A stretch of 13,765 nucleotides of DNA from Campylobacteraceae bacterium (GTDB lineage Bacteria > Campylobacterota > Campylobacteria > Campylobacterales > Campylobacteraceae), in NCBI GenBank assembly GCA_031276365.1, contig JAISNG010000099.1, positions 1 through 13,765 on the forward strand, written 5' to 3'. The notes beneath the pieces were generated by a model. That model saw only the letters and a program-made list of their open reading frames with translations, was not told the origin of the DNA and did not search any database. Position numbers and translations under genes: made by a program. Positions 1-7,428 of the stretch are shown here, in pieces. Positions within the stretch are counted from its first letter, which is position 1; each line of letters opens with the position of its first letter.

Positions 1-179
1 GCGGAGGGATTAACTCTGATGACGAGAGTTTCGGCGGCAAACTTTTTGGGTGTTCTTTCGGCACAAAAGCACAAATGCAAAATCTTGAAGTCTCTTTGCA
101 TTACGATATGCCTTTGTACAAAAAAGATGTGAGCGATACCGAAAAATTTTTCGGCATATCTTTCAGGGCAAAATTTTAA
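1..179 (+). CDS. 3' end of a probable outer-membrane beta-barrel protein (5' truncated by window)
   Basis: An open frame enters at base 3 and runs to TAA at 177-179, giving about 58 C-terminal residues. The sequence alternates polar and hydrophobic residues (EVSLHYDMPLY, then FFGISFRAKF) and ends in phenylalanine. An amphipathic last strand with a terminal Phe is the classic C-terminal signal of outer-membrane beta-barrel proteins recognised by the BAM complex. The specific family cannot be named from so short a piece. Its stop codon shares the bases TTAA (176-179) with the stop of the convergent gene on the other strand, so no room is left for a terminator between the two genes. The presence of a coding end is fairly secure; the barrel assignment is inference. 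Confidence 0.5.
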   Translation, partial: GGINSDDESFGGKLFGCSFGTKAQMQNLEVSLHYDMPLYKKDVSDTEKFFGISFRAKF

Positions 180-823
180 CTATCTTGCGGTATATACAAT
201 ATGTCATTCATGTTTGATTTTTCGATTTTTTTATCTATCTTTTTCCAGTAATTCAGTAATTTTTTTGTAGATTCCTCTTTGTGCATGGAAAATTTTTCCG
301 AAAAATATCTCTCTTTCCAATCACTATTTTTGCTTATGTCTGAAAATTGCAGCGGCGCAGGACGAATCAATATTGCCCCGCAGTTATAGCCAAAATGCTT
401 TATAAGATTTTGGGAAATCAATATGCCGTACCTTCTGCCTTGATACTTTTTAACAATCTCTATTCTGTGTAAAACAAGGATATCATTAGAGCGCGGCATT
501 TCAACTAATTTGCAGTCGATAAAACCATCTTCATATATTGCAGATACATACTCATATAATTCCTGCTCATGCGAATCACATATATCAACGATATCCAAAC
601 CATCATCAATAGCTCTTGCACCGTCAATGTGCCATATTTCAACAAAACCTAGATTGTACTGTTTTTTTGTTTCATGATTTTCATCAATAGTATTTAACAT
701 TATCTGACTGCTGAATTTTTTATAATAACTGTCATTATATGCGTCTATATCTTCTATTATCTCATGCTTTAAAGTAAAATCAAAAGATAAGAATTCATAC
801 CTATTTAATATATTTTTATTCAC
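176..823 (-). CDS. hypothetical protein with GNAT acetyltransferase-like segment
   Basis: This 215-residue protein has no family I recognise with certainty. Residues about 116-160 resemble the acetyl-CoA binding core of GNAT N-acetyltransferases: a hydrophobic strand (LVLHRIEIV), then KYQGRRYGILISQNLI in the place of the R/QxxGxG/A loop and helix, then a strand ending ILIRPAPLQF. The usual second glycine of the loop is not clear, so activity is uncertain. The start is GTG at 821-823: an AAGGA Shine-Dalgarno sequence (minus strand, 831-835) sits 7 nt upstream. It lies 16 nt after the rnhB stop and is probably the last gene of the nitroreductase-rnhB operon. Its DNA is AT-richer than rnhB. The 3' end overlaps the convergent upstream gene by its stop codon. 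The substrate is unknown. Confidence 0.75.
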   Translation of the reverse strand: MNKNILNRYEFLSFDFTLKHEIIEDIDAYNDSYYKKFSSQIMLNTIDENHETKKQYNLGFVEIWHIDGARAIDDGLDIVDICDSHEQELYEYVSAIYEDGFIDCKLVEMPRSNDILVLHRIEIVKKYQGRRYGILISQNLIKHFGYNCGAILIRPAPLQFSDISKNSDWKERYFSEKFSMHKEESTKKLLNYWKKIDKKIEKSNMNDILYIPQDS

Positions 824-839
824 AATTTTTTCCTTTTCA

Positions 840-1385
840 CTAAAACAGTGTTGCTTCCAAAGCCTTTATCCTGAAACTTTTGCGTTGAATTGGACTTTCG
901 CCGAATTGCCTTATCATCTTTATGTGAAGCGCCGAACCGTAACCTTTGTGTTTGGCAAACTGCCACTGCGGGTAGAGCCTATCCATCTCAAGCATATAGT
1001 TATCTCTCGTAACTTTCGCCAATATACTAGCCGCGCTTACTTCGGATACTTTGGCATCGGCTTTTATCATAGTTTTTATGCCGCACACTCCAAACGAACA
1101 GTTGCCGTCCATGAGGATTTCGCACTCTGCAAAATGCTCTTTTATCGCCAAAATAGCCTCTCTAAGACAAAAGCTAAGCCCTTTTTCATCTACTTCGTTA
1201 TGTGAAAAAAGCAGGATTTTATAGAGCGATTTTTCGGTAATTTGCCCAAACAGCTCCGCGCGTTTTTTCGGAGTCAATGTCTTAGAATCCGCAAGACCTT
1301 TCACATTGCCTTGCAAAACGCATCCTGCGACCGCCAAAGGACCGGCTATACATCCACGTCCAGCTTCGTCAATTCCGCATAGCAT
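840..1385 (-). CDS. rnhB: ribonuclease HII
   Basis: RNase HII cleaves the RNA strand of RNA/DNA hybrids and nicks 5' of single ribonucleotides misincorporated in DNA, starting ribonucleotide excision repair in the cytoplasm. The 181 residues carry the family signature: GIDEAGRG at 4-11 with catalytic D6 and E7, LADSK at 31-35, MDG with D93, and KADAKVSEVSAASILAKVTR from 108, where D110 completes the D-E-D-D metal-binding set (compare KGDSR in E. coli). HKGYG at 146-150 is also typical. The length is at the short end for the family but complete. The ATG start is 4 nt downstream of the nitroreductase stop and lacks a strong Shine-Dalgarno sequence, which suggests translational coupling. The identification is secure. 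Confidence 0.97.
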   Translation of the reverse strand: MLCGIDEAGRGCIAGPLAVAGCVLQGNVKGLADSKTLTPKKRAELFGQITEKSLYKILLFSHNEVDEKGLSFCLREAILAIKEHFAECEILMDGNCSFGVCGIKTMIKADAKVSEVSAASILAKVTRDNYMLEMDRLYPQWQFAKHKGYGSALHIKMIRQFGESPIQRKSFRIKALEATLF

Positions 1386-1389
1386 AAGG

Positions 1390-2028
1390 CTATTTTACGA
1401 AAGTTGCGATTTTTTCAAGCGGCCATCTTATCTTGCCGCTTTGCCCGTTCGTTCTGTAACCAAATGCGACGGCATAAGCTATGTCGTAACTTTTTTTCTC
1501 AAACGAAGGCACATTTTGCACCAAAGCTTTTCTAAGCGCTTTGGCGTTAAAACCCTCCATAGGACATGAGTCTATGCCGATAAATGCCGCTGCGCTCATC
1601 ATGTTGGCGCTTGCCAGATAAACCTGCATCTTAGCCCAATTTTTAATATTCGTACCCAAATCTTTTTTGATAAAGTTGTCAAACGCCTTTTCTACGGTTT
1701 CCAGAGATTTTTCATCTTTTGTGCTTCTGTTAAACGCTTCGTCAAGATATTCGCTTCCTTTTTTGAAAAATTGCGGCTTTCTTGAGAGCAGTATCACAAA
1801 ATGCGAGCACGTGGTAACCTGTGGCTGATTCCAGCATGCGGCGCTCAAAGCTTTTTTGACTTTGTCGTTTTCTATCACCAAAAAGCGCCACGGCTCAAGT
1901 CCAAACGATGAGGGCGAAAGTCTTGCGGCTTCTAAAATAACTCCGAACTCCTTTTTCGGAATCTTTCTCTTCTCGTCAAATAGCTTGCATGCATGACGAA
2001 ACTGCAGAGCTTTTATAAATTCGTTCAT
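1390..2028 (-). CDS. NfsB-like NAD(P)H-dependent nitroreductase family flavoprotein
   Basis: This 212-residue protein belongs to the FMN-dependent nitroreductase superfamily, homodimeric enzymes that reduce nitro compounds, quinones or flavins with NAD(P)H. Visible motifs match E. coli NfsB: RHACKLFD at 11-18 (RHSTKAFD in NfsB, FMN phosphate contacts), SPSSFGLEPWRFLV at about 38-51 (SPSSTNSQPWHFIV), the central GIDSCPMEGFN, and a C-terminal VAFGYR followed by a basic, FMN-binding-like segment. The physiological substrate cannot be read from sequence. The ATG start is backed by a strong GGGAGG Shine-Dalgarno sequence on the minus strand at 2035-2040. It is the first gene of a minus-strand operon with rnhB and the GNAT-like gene, and is divergent from the restriction-modification cassette. 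Confidence 0.93.
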   Translation of the reverse strand: MNEFIKALQFRHACKLFDEKRKIPKKEFGVILEAARLSPSSFGLEPWRFLVIENDKVKKALSAACWNQPQVTTCSHFVILLSRKPQFFKKGSEYLDEAFNRSTKDEKSLETVEKAFDNFIKKDLGTNIKNWAKMQVYLASANMMSAAAFIGIDSCPMEGFNAKALRKALVQNVPSFEKKSYDIAYAVAFGYRTNGQSGKIRWPLEKIATFVK

Positions 2029-2150
2029 GTTTTGCCTCCCGAATTTGAATTAACTATAATGATAACACACGGTAAGTAAAATTATTATAATTAAGCGACG
2101 TAAAACTCTTTTTAAGGTAGGATAGTACAATAAAATTCAAAGGCGACCTT
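2029..2150. promoter_or_regulatory. divergent promoter region between nitroreductase operon and restriction-modification cassette
   Basis: This 122-bp AT-rich gap separates divergent genes. ATTATAAT at 2084-2091 is its own reverse complement and so offers a -10 box in both directions. Other candidates are TATAAT at 2055-2060 and TACAAT at 2126-2131 on the plus strand, and TATAGT on the minus strand at 2054-2059, placed suitably for the nitroreductase gene. No convincing -35 boxes are seen. It is also the left edge of the GATC-containing cassette. Promoter positions are inferred by eye. Confidence 0.4.
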
Positions 2151-3026
2151 TTGACGTATCCGTTGAAAAATGAGATTTACTATCCAAAGCCGTTTGTAAA
2201 ATGGGCAGGCGGTAAAAGAGGGCTGTTAAACGAGCTTTTAAAAAGGGTTCCGAAAAATTTTAACAGTTACTTTGAGCCGTTTGTTGGGGGCGGCGCTCTG
2301 TTTTTTGAGATGAAAAAAAAGGGACTGTTTGATGGAAAACAGATATATCTTTCCGACAAAAATGAAGAGCTGATAAACGCTTATAAAGTTGTTAGAGACA
2401 ATCCGCAAAAATTGCTAAATGAACTTTGGATATTTGACAAAGATCACTCAAAAGAGTTTTATTATTATATAAGAGGACTTGATAGAAATTCGGATTTTAA
2501 GCAATTAAGAGATGAGTATAAGGCAGCAAGATTTATATATTTAAGTAAAACTTGCTTCAACGGCTTATACAGAGTAAATCAACAAGGTTTTTTCAACGTT
2601 CCAATCGGTAGTTATAAAAACCCTCAAATCTGCTCTGAAGAGTTGATATTCGGCGCACACAAGGCTTTGCAAAATGTAAATATCTCATGCAGTTGTTATG
2701 CCGAAGCTTTAAAGTTTGCAAAAAAAGATGATTTTGCGTACCTTGATCCGCCATATTATCCGATAAATAAAACTTCAAATTTTACATCTTATGACAAAGA
2801 TAACTTTTTAGAAAAAGATCAACGAGAACTTGCAGATGTATTTAAAAAAATATCGCAGGTAGAGTGTTTTATGCTTGAGAGTAACTCTGATACTGATTTT
2901 ATAAAAGAGTTATACGAGGAATTTTTAATAGAGTTTATAAAAGCAGACAGGTATATAAATTGCAAAGGTAACGGACGCGGCAAGATACAGGAAGTTTTAA
3001 TAAGCAATACAGGGACAAAACAGTGA
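2151..3026 (+). CDS. D12-class (Dam-like) DNA adenine-N6 methyltransferase
   Basis: The 291-residue protein transfers a methyl group from S-adenosylmethionine to adenine N6 in a short DNA site, as the protective half of a restriction-modification system. Motifs are those of alpha-class D12 methyltransferases: FVKWAGGKRGLL at 15-26 (motif X), FEPFVGGGALFF at 41-52 (motif I, SAM binding), YLSDKNEELINAY at 66-78, the target-recognition stretch including NGLYRVNQQGFFNVPIG, and catalytic DPPY at 199-202. Length and layout fit DpnM/M.MboI-type Dam relatives, but site specificity cannot be proved by eye. The TTG start at 2151 is preceded by AAGG (2140-2143) at 7 nt. The stop TGA overlaps the next gene's GTG (GTGA, 3023-3026), so the two are translationally coupled. 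The DNA is AT-richer than the flanks and contains three GATC sites. Confidence 0.92.
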   Translation: MTYPLKNEIYYPKPFVKWAGGKRGLLNELLKRVPKNFNSYFEPFVGGGALFFEMKKKGLFDGKQIYLSDKNEELINAYKVVRDNPQKLLNELWIFDKDHSKEFYYYIRGLDRNSDFKQLRDEYKAARFIYLSKTCFNGLYRVNQQGFFNVPIGSYKNPQICSEELIFGAHKALQNVNISCSCYAEALKFAKKDDFAYLDPPYYPINKTSNFTSYDKDNFLEKDQRELADVFKKISQVECFMLESNSDTDFIKELYEEFLIEFIKADRYINCKGNGRGKIQEVLISNTGTKQ

Positions 3027-3805
3027 AAAATAACAAGAGTTGGGAGAGTATTTTTAGTGCATATGATATTTTGAATCATAATTTTAATGTCAAGCCGTTT
3101 AAAATTACAGCAGATGAGATAAAAAATGCTACAAGGCATTTTGGTAAAACTTCCGAAAAGGAGGTCAGGATACTTTGCAAGCAGGATTCACGCAATGAAA
3201 GACCAAAAATATTTATTGACAACGATCTTTTTTTGCTACCAGTGAAAAATGGGGAATATATCATACTTAAAGGCGATGGATACATTGATATTTCACCTAT
3301 TAACGACATGGAAGAGATTTACGTGAGCAAATTGGATTTTGAGCTTAGAAGTTCACAGATTGGCAATTCCGAAATGCAATATTTGGATTTTGCTTACGCT
3401 TCCAGTTTGATTAGAACTTTTGCGGAAGACAATACTCTCGTTTTGACAATCAGAGGCAGAAAATATACTCCTGAGTTCAATTTTAATTTCAAACAATATA
3501 AAGATATACATGTGCAAAGCGTGCAAACAGAAGTTGATGCGGGATTTGAAGGAAAAGAGCAGATTGTGTTGATTGAGGCAAAAAATTCTACTACTCAAAA
3601 TACCATCATAAGGCAGCTCTATTATCCATTCAGGCAATGGAAAATCCATACTCAAAAAGAGGTAAAAACACTATTTTTTGAAAAAAGGGGCAGAGAGTAC
3701 TTTATGTGGGAGTTTGGCTTTGCCGATGAGTTTGACTACGAAAGTATTTTTTTAAAAAAGCAAAAAAATTTGTCATACAAAATAGATAATATGCCGTCAT
3801 GTTAA
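3023..3805 (+). CDS. type II restriction endonuclease, PD-(D/E)XK type
   Basis: This 260-residue protein sits between two methyltransferase genes, the expected place for the cognate endonuclease. The core nuclease signature is visible: VQTEVDAGFEG with D172, then after a strand IEAKN with E185 and K187, a D-x(12)-E-x-K arrangement typical of PD-(D/E)XK enzymes. A conserved-looking RQLYYPFRQW follows at 197-206, and the C-terminus alternates strands (FMWEFGFADEFDYESI). It reminds me of the family often annotated as type II restriction enzyme (DUF6997-like); that name is from memory and unchecked. The start GTG overlaps the dam-like stop and has AGGGA (3011-3015) at 7 nt. The reading frame looks intact. 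Recognition sequence is unknown. The downstream methyltransferase start overlaps its stop by 7 nt. Confidence 0.75.
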   Translation: MKNNKSWESIFSAYDILNHNFNVKPFKITADEIKNATRHFGKTSEKEVRILCKQDSRNERPKIFIDNDLFLLPVKNGEYIILKGDGYIDISPINDMEEIYVSKLDFELRSSQIGNSEMQYLDFAYASSLIRTFAEDNTLVLTIRGRKYTPEFNFNFKQYKDIHVQSVQTEVDAGFEGKEQIVLIEAKNSTTQNTIIRQLYYPFRQWKIHTQKEVKTLFFEKRGREYFMWEFGFADEFDYESIFLKKQKNLSYKIDNMPSC

Positions 3806-4540
3806 AGTCAAAAATTACCGAATTAAAAGATTTTGAATTGGAGTGCACAACGTTTTGGAGTTTTAAAAAACGCGGAAAAATGGGTTACTCACAGTAGTAA
3901 ATATAGAGGCAATTGGTCGCCTGATGTAGTTAGAAATCTGATTTTGCATTACTCCAAAGAGGGTGATTATTTGCTGGATCCGATGATAGGCGGAGGAATG
4001 ACGGATATTGAATGCAAGCTTTTAAATAGAAATCTTTTGGCTCTTGACGTCAATTCCAATGCAATTTTATTGACAAAAAGGGCTTTGAAGTTTGAAAGCA
4101 GTTTTGAGCCTAAAATAGTAGTAAACACCAACGACGCAAGAAAGCTTGAAATGTTAAAAAAGGGCAGTATAGATTTTATTTTAACTCACCCTCCGTATGC
4201 TGATATCATTAAATATTCCAACAAAACCATACCTGAGGATCTATCAAATATCCACGATTTAAATAAATTTTGTGATGAGATTGAAAATATTGCCAAAGAG
4301 TTGTTTAGAATGTTAAAAAATGAGAAATTTTGTGCCGTTTTAATTGGTGATACAAGGAGAAAAAAGCTTTATCGGCCTTTGGCGTTTATGACGATGCAAA
4401 GATTTTTAAATGTCGAATTTGTTTTAAAAGAGGATATCATAAAGTATCAGCATAACTACAGGTTTTTGGACAAAAAAGTCGCGTGAGGCAAATTTTTGTT
4501 GATTATGCATGAACATATTTTTATTTTTCAAAAATTATAA
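3799..4540 (+). pseudogene. second DNA methyltransferase of the cassette, frameshifted
   Basis: The longest open piece (about 3833-4486) encodes the core of an N6-adenine/N4-cytosine methyltransferase: KYRGNWSPDVVRNLILHYS, motif I-like LLDPMIGGGMTDIE, and catalytic THPPYADIIKYS. Its natural ends lie in other frames. The N-terminus starts at ATG 3799 and reads ELECTTFWSFKKRGK, which should join WVTHSS but is thrown out of frame by one extra A in the A5 run 3876-3880. Near 4457 the frame breaks again, and TGFWTKKSREANF is read one base over. A missing T in the T5 run 4493-4497 then returns the frame, giving LLIMHEHIFIFQKL and TAA at 4538-4540. These termini match what I know of this family (FWSFPKRG start, LLIMHEH end). 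The restored protein would be roughly 245 residues. Sequencing error in homopolymers is the main alternative. Confidence 0.85.
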
Positions 4541-4563
4541 AAGAGTTTTAAGCGGAGGCAAAT

Positions 4564-6855
4564 ATGGAAGAATCACCGAAACTTTTCTATATCGGGCGCA
4601 AAGAGGACGGCAGTGACGTTTTATACAAAAACAAAGACTTGACGACCCATGCGCTCATTATCGGCATGACAGGCAGCGGTAAAACAGGGCTTGGCGTGGG
4701 ACTTTTGGAAGAAGCGGCGCTTGACAATATCCCTTCCATTATCATTGACCCAAAAGGCGATATGGGAAATCTGCTTTTAGCGTTCCCGAATCTCTCAAAA
4801 GATGAGTTTTTACCATGGATAGATGCGCAGGAAGCCGCCAATAAAAATCAAAGCGTTGAAGAAGCGGCCGCCCAAACAGCGCAAAATTGGCAAAATGGAT
4901 TGAGCGAGTGGGGAGAGGACAAGCAAAGAGTTGCGGCGTTTAAAAATAGTGCGCATTTTACTGTTTACACGCCTGCTGCGGGTTTTGGAGTCGGGGTAAA
5001 TATATTAAGTTCGTTCAAAGCGCCGCCGCAGGAGATTTTGGATGATGCGGATACCCTCAATATGCTTATCTCATCATCTGTCACAAGTATTTTAAGCCTT
5101 ATCGGTATCAATACAGACCCGCTTTCAAGCAAGGAGCACATACTTATTTCGTCCATATTTGCACACTTTTACAAAAACGGCAGGGATGTAAATCTTGAGG
5201 AGATTATCTCATCTATCGTAACGCCGCCATTTGAGAAAGTGGGTGTATTTTCGCTTGAGATGTTTTTCCCAAAAGAGAAGCGTATGGAGTTTGCCATGAA
5301 ACTTAACGCTATTATCGCCAGTCCTTCGTTTGCGGCGTGGCTTGAGGGCGAAGATATGGATGTGGAGAGTTTTTTGTCCGCAAAAGAGGGCAAACCGCGC
5401 GTTTGCATATTTAATATAGCGCATCTTGGCGACAATGAGCGGATGTTTTTTGTAACGCTGCTTTTGAACAATATCCTTACATGGATGAGGCGGCAGGAGG
5501 GGACATTGTCGTTAAGGGCACTTTTATACATGGATGAGATTTTCGGCTTTTTCCCGCCCAATGCAAATCCCCCCTCAAAAATACCAATGCTCACTCTTTT
5601 AAAACAAGCCCGTGCATTTGGGCTTGGCGTCGTGCTTTCTACGCAAAATCCTGTGGATTTGGACTATAAAGGACTTTCAAACATAGGCACATGGTTTATC
5701 GGAAGGCTTCAAACCGCGCAGGACAAAGAGCGCGTCATATCGGGACTTAGCGGTGTTCAGGGGAGCGATTTGGATAAGGCGGAGTTGACGAATCTCCTCT
5801 CAAATCTCAAAAAACGCCATTTTTTACTTAAAAACATAAACGAGGAGGGTTTGAGTGTATTTCAGACAAGATGGACGCTTTCATATCTAAAAGGTCCTCT
5901 TTCGCGCGAACAAATCCGCTCATTGACCAAAATGTCAAATCTGCCCTCAAAAACTTCCGCTAAAGCCGACCAAACGCAGCCGCCGAAATTTATCTCAACT
6001 ATTCCGCAATACTATTTTTATGAGTGTGCAAGAGATACTTACCGCTTGAGTCCATATCTTGTCTGCGCTGTCAAAGCGCGTTTTGTGAACACAAGAAAAG
6101 GCATTGATGAGGTGAAAAATGTGCAGGCGTCGGCTATTATCGCGCCGAATACTCCCGTAACGTGGCAAATGGACGAATATATCGGCGATGAAAGGCTTGA
6201 GAGAACACCGCGTAAGGGGAGCAGTTTTGACGATATCGCCGCGTTTACGGATGAGTCCAAAAAGATAGCCGCTTTGCAAAAAGATGCACTTGATTTTATA
6301 GCTCGTACGCAAAAATTGACGCTTTTTAGCGCTCTTGACATTGAATCAAAGCCAAAAGAGAGCAGGGAGGAGTTTGATATGAGGCTTCAAACCGCACTTG
6401 GGAAAGCATATGAACAAAAATATGATGAGCTTAGAGAAAAATATGACAAGATTCAAAAGGTTTTAGACGAGAAGTATTCAAGACTTCAGCTAAAGCTTGA
6501 AAAAGAGAAGAGCGAGGCGCAGAGTAAGACGATAGATACGATTGCGAGTATTGGCACGTCGATTTTTGGAGCGTTTTTTAGCAAAAGCAAACTTGGCACT
6601 GTTTCCAAGACGGCAAGCGGCATAAAAAATGCAAATAAAATGTTAAAAGAGCGCGGCGATGTGCAAAGAGCAAAACAGGAGATTGCGGCGCTTGAGGAAG
6701 AGGCGCGCGCAAAAGAGAGCGAATTTCAAGCAGAAATCAAAAAGCTGAAAGCGCAGTTTGACCTTAAAAAAACGCTTATTGAGGAGGTTGCGATAACTTT
6801 ACGCAAGAGTGATATTTATGATGAGAAGGTATTTATTTTGTGGAAAGAGCCATAG
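4564..6855 (+). CDS. HerA-like P-loop ATPase (helicase HerA-like/DUF87 type) with coiled-coil tail
   Basis: This 763-residue protein belongs to the HerA/FtsK-type hexameric ATPases that move or bind DNA. Walker A is GMTGSGKT at 34-41, followed by IIIDPKGDMGNLL. Walker B is ALLYMDEIFGFFPP at about 319-332, then LLKQARAFGLGVVLSTQNPVD, where STQNP at 359-363 is a sensor-like motif, and a probable arginine-containing FIGRLQT. Residues about 605-740 are rich in charged heptads (ESREEFDMRLQ, EEARAKESEFQAEIKKL) and should form an antiparallel coiled coil around a glycine/serine linker. The ATG start has GGAGG (4554-4558) 5 nt upstream. No NurA-like nuclease partner is visible. The gene begins 23 nt after the broken methyltransferase but has a composition like the housekeeping flanks and no GATC. 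The cellular role is unknown. Confidence 0.85.
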   Translation: MEESPKLFYIGRKEDGSDVLYKNKDLTTHALIIGMTGSGKTGLGVGLLEEAALDNIPSIIIDPKGDMGNLLLAFPNLSKDEFLPWIDAQEAANKNQSVEEAAAQTAQNWQNGLSEWGEDKQRVAAFKNSAHFTVYTPAAGFGVGVNILSSFKAPPQEILDDADTLNMLISSSVTSILSLIGINTDPLSSKEHILISSIFAHFYKNGRDVNLEEIISSIVTPPFEKVGVFSLEMFFPKEKRMEFAMKLNAIIASPSFAAWLEGEDMDVESFLSAKEGKPRVCIFNIAHLGDNERMFFVTLLLNNILTWMRRQEGTLSLRALLYMDEIFGFFPPNANPPSKIPMLTLLKQARAFGLGVVLSTQNPVDLDYKGLSNIGTWFIGRLQTAQDKERVISGLSGVQGSDLDKAELTNLLSNLKKRHFLLKNINEEGLSVFQTRWTLSYLKGPLSREQIRSLTKMSNLPSKTSAKADQTQPPKFISTIPQYYFYECARDTYRLSPYLVCAVKARFVNTRKGIDEVKNVQASAIIAPNTPVTWQMDEYIGDERLERTPRKGSSFDDIAAFTDESKKIAALQKDALDFIARTQKLTLFSALDIESKPKESREEFDMRLQTALGKAYEQKYDELREKYDKIQKVLDEKYSRLQLKLEKEKSEAQSKTIDTIASIGTSIFGAFFSKSKLGTVSKTASGIKNANKMLKERGDVQRAKQEIAALEEEARAKESEFQAEIKKLKAQFDLKKTLIEEVAITLRKSDIYDEKVFILWKEP

Positions 6856-6903
6856 TTTTACTCTTTTTTTGGTATGATTTTGCGAAAAATTAAAAGGCAA
6901 AAA

Positions 6904-7428
6904 ATGGAATATTATTTATACATAAAAGCTTTTCATGTGGTGGCGTTTTTGTCATGGATGGCGATGCTGTTTTATCTGCCGCGCCTCTTTGTCTATCACG
7001 TCGAACACGGCAGCAATAAAGAGTTTTGCAAAGTAGCTCAAATACAAGAAGAAAAGCTCTACAAATGCATCGGTTTACCCGCGTTTTGGGCAACTCTTAT
7101 AAGCGGTATAGCGCTTATCGCCATAAATTCCGCTCTGTTTAAGGACGGCTGGCTGCATGTAAAATTGCTTACTTTGGCGTTTTTAACAGCTTACTCATTT
7201 TCGCTTGATTTTTACAGAAAACGCTTGAGAGATGAGACATGTAAGCGAAGCGGTAAGTTTTTCAGAGCTTACAATGAAGTTCCGACTCTGCTTGCCATCA
7301 TTATTGTAACATGTGCCGTTACAAAAGAGTTTTATCCTGTCTTTACGCTCTGTATGTGCGCACTTTTTGCATTTATCGTTTTTATGATTATGAAAAAAAA
7401 TAGATTTAAAAATGGAGGACAGAAATGA
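6904..7428 (+). CDS. hemJ: HemJ-type protoporphyrinogen IX oxidase, with C-terminal extra membrane helix
   Basis: HemJ is an integral membrane enzyme that oxidises protoporphyrinogen IX to protoporphyrin IX in heme synthesis. The 174 residues show the family pattern: YIKAFHVVAFLSWMAMLFYLPRLFVYH with H11 and H32, a second helix, DGWLHVKLLTLAFLTAYS with H85 and K87, and NEVPTLLAIIIVTCAV at 124-139. I place the start at ATG 6904 (AAGG at 6894-6897, 6 nt away) rather than at ATG 6874, which has no ribosome site and adds a basic non-family leader. Most HemJ proteins end soon after the NEVPT helix; here about 30 more residues form another hydrophobic helix (FTLCMCALFAFIVFMIM) and a basic tail. The stop overlaps the next start (ATGA). 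Confidence 0.88.
   Translation: MEYYLYIKAFHVVAFLSWMAMLFYLPRLFVYHVEHGSNKEFCKVAQIQEEKLYKCIGLPAFWATLISGIALIAINSALFKDGWLHVKLLTLAFLTAYSFSLDFYRKRLRDETCKRSGKFFRAYNEVPTLLAIIIVTCAVTKEFYPVFTLCMCALFAFIVFMIMKKNRFKNGGQK

Noticed and set aside
3833..4486. Methyltransferase as an intact 217-residue gene starting at TTG 3833
   Set aside because: The first 16 codons do not fit the family, whereas the frame from ATG 3799 does, and the conserved C-terminus lies beyond the TGA at 4484. The open piece is the core of a frameshifted gene.
4490..4534. AATTTTTG / CAAAAATT inverted repeat before the HerA-like gene
   Set aside because: The arms are simple A/T runs within the decayed methyltransferase 3' end; such matches are expected by chance.
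6874..6903. Upstream ATG for hemJ
   Set aside because: No Shine-Dalgarno site; it adds a basic leader not seen in HemJ, while ATG 6904 has AAGG at the right distance.
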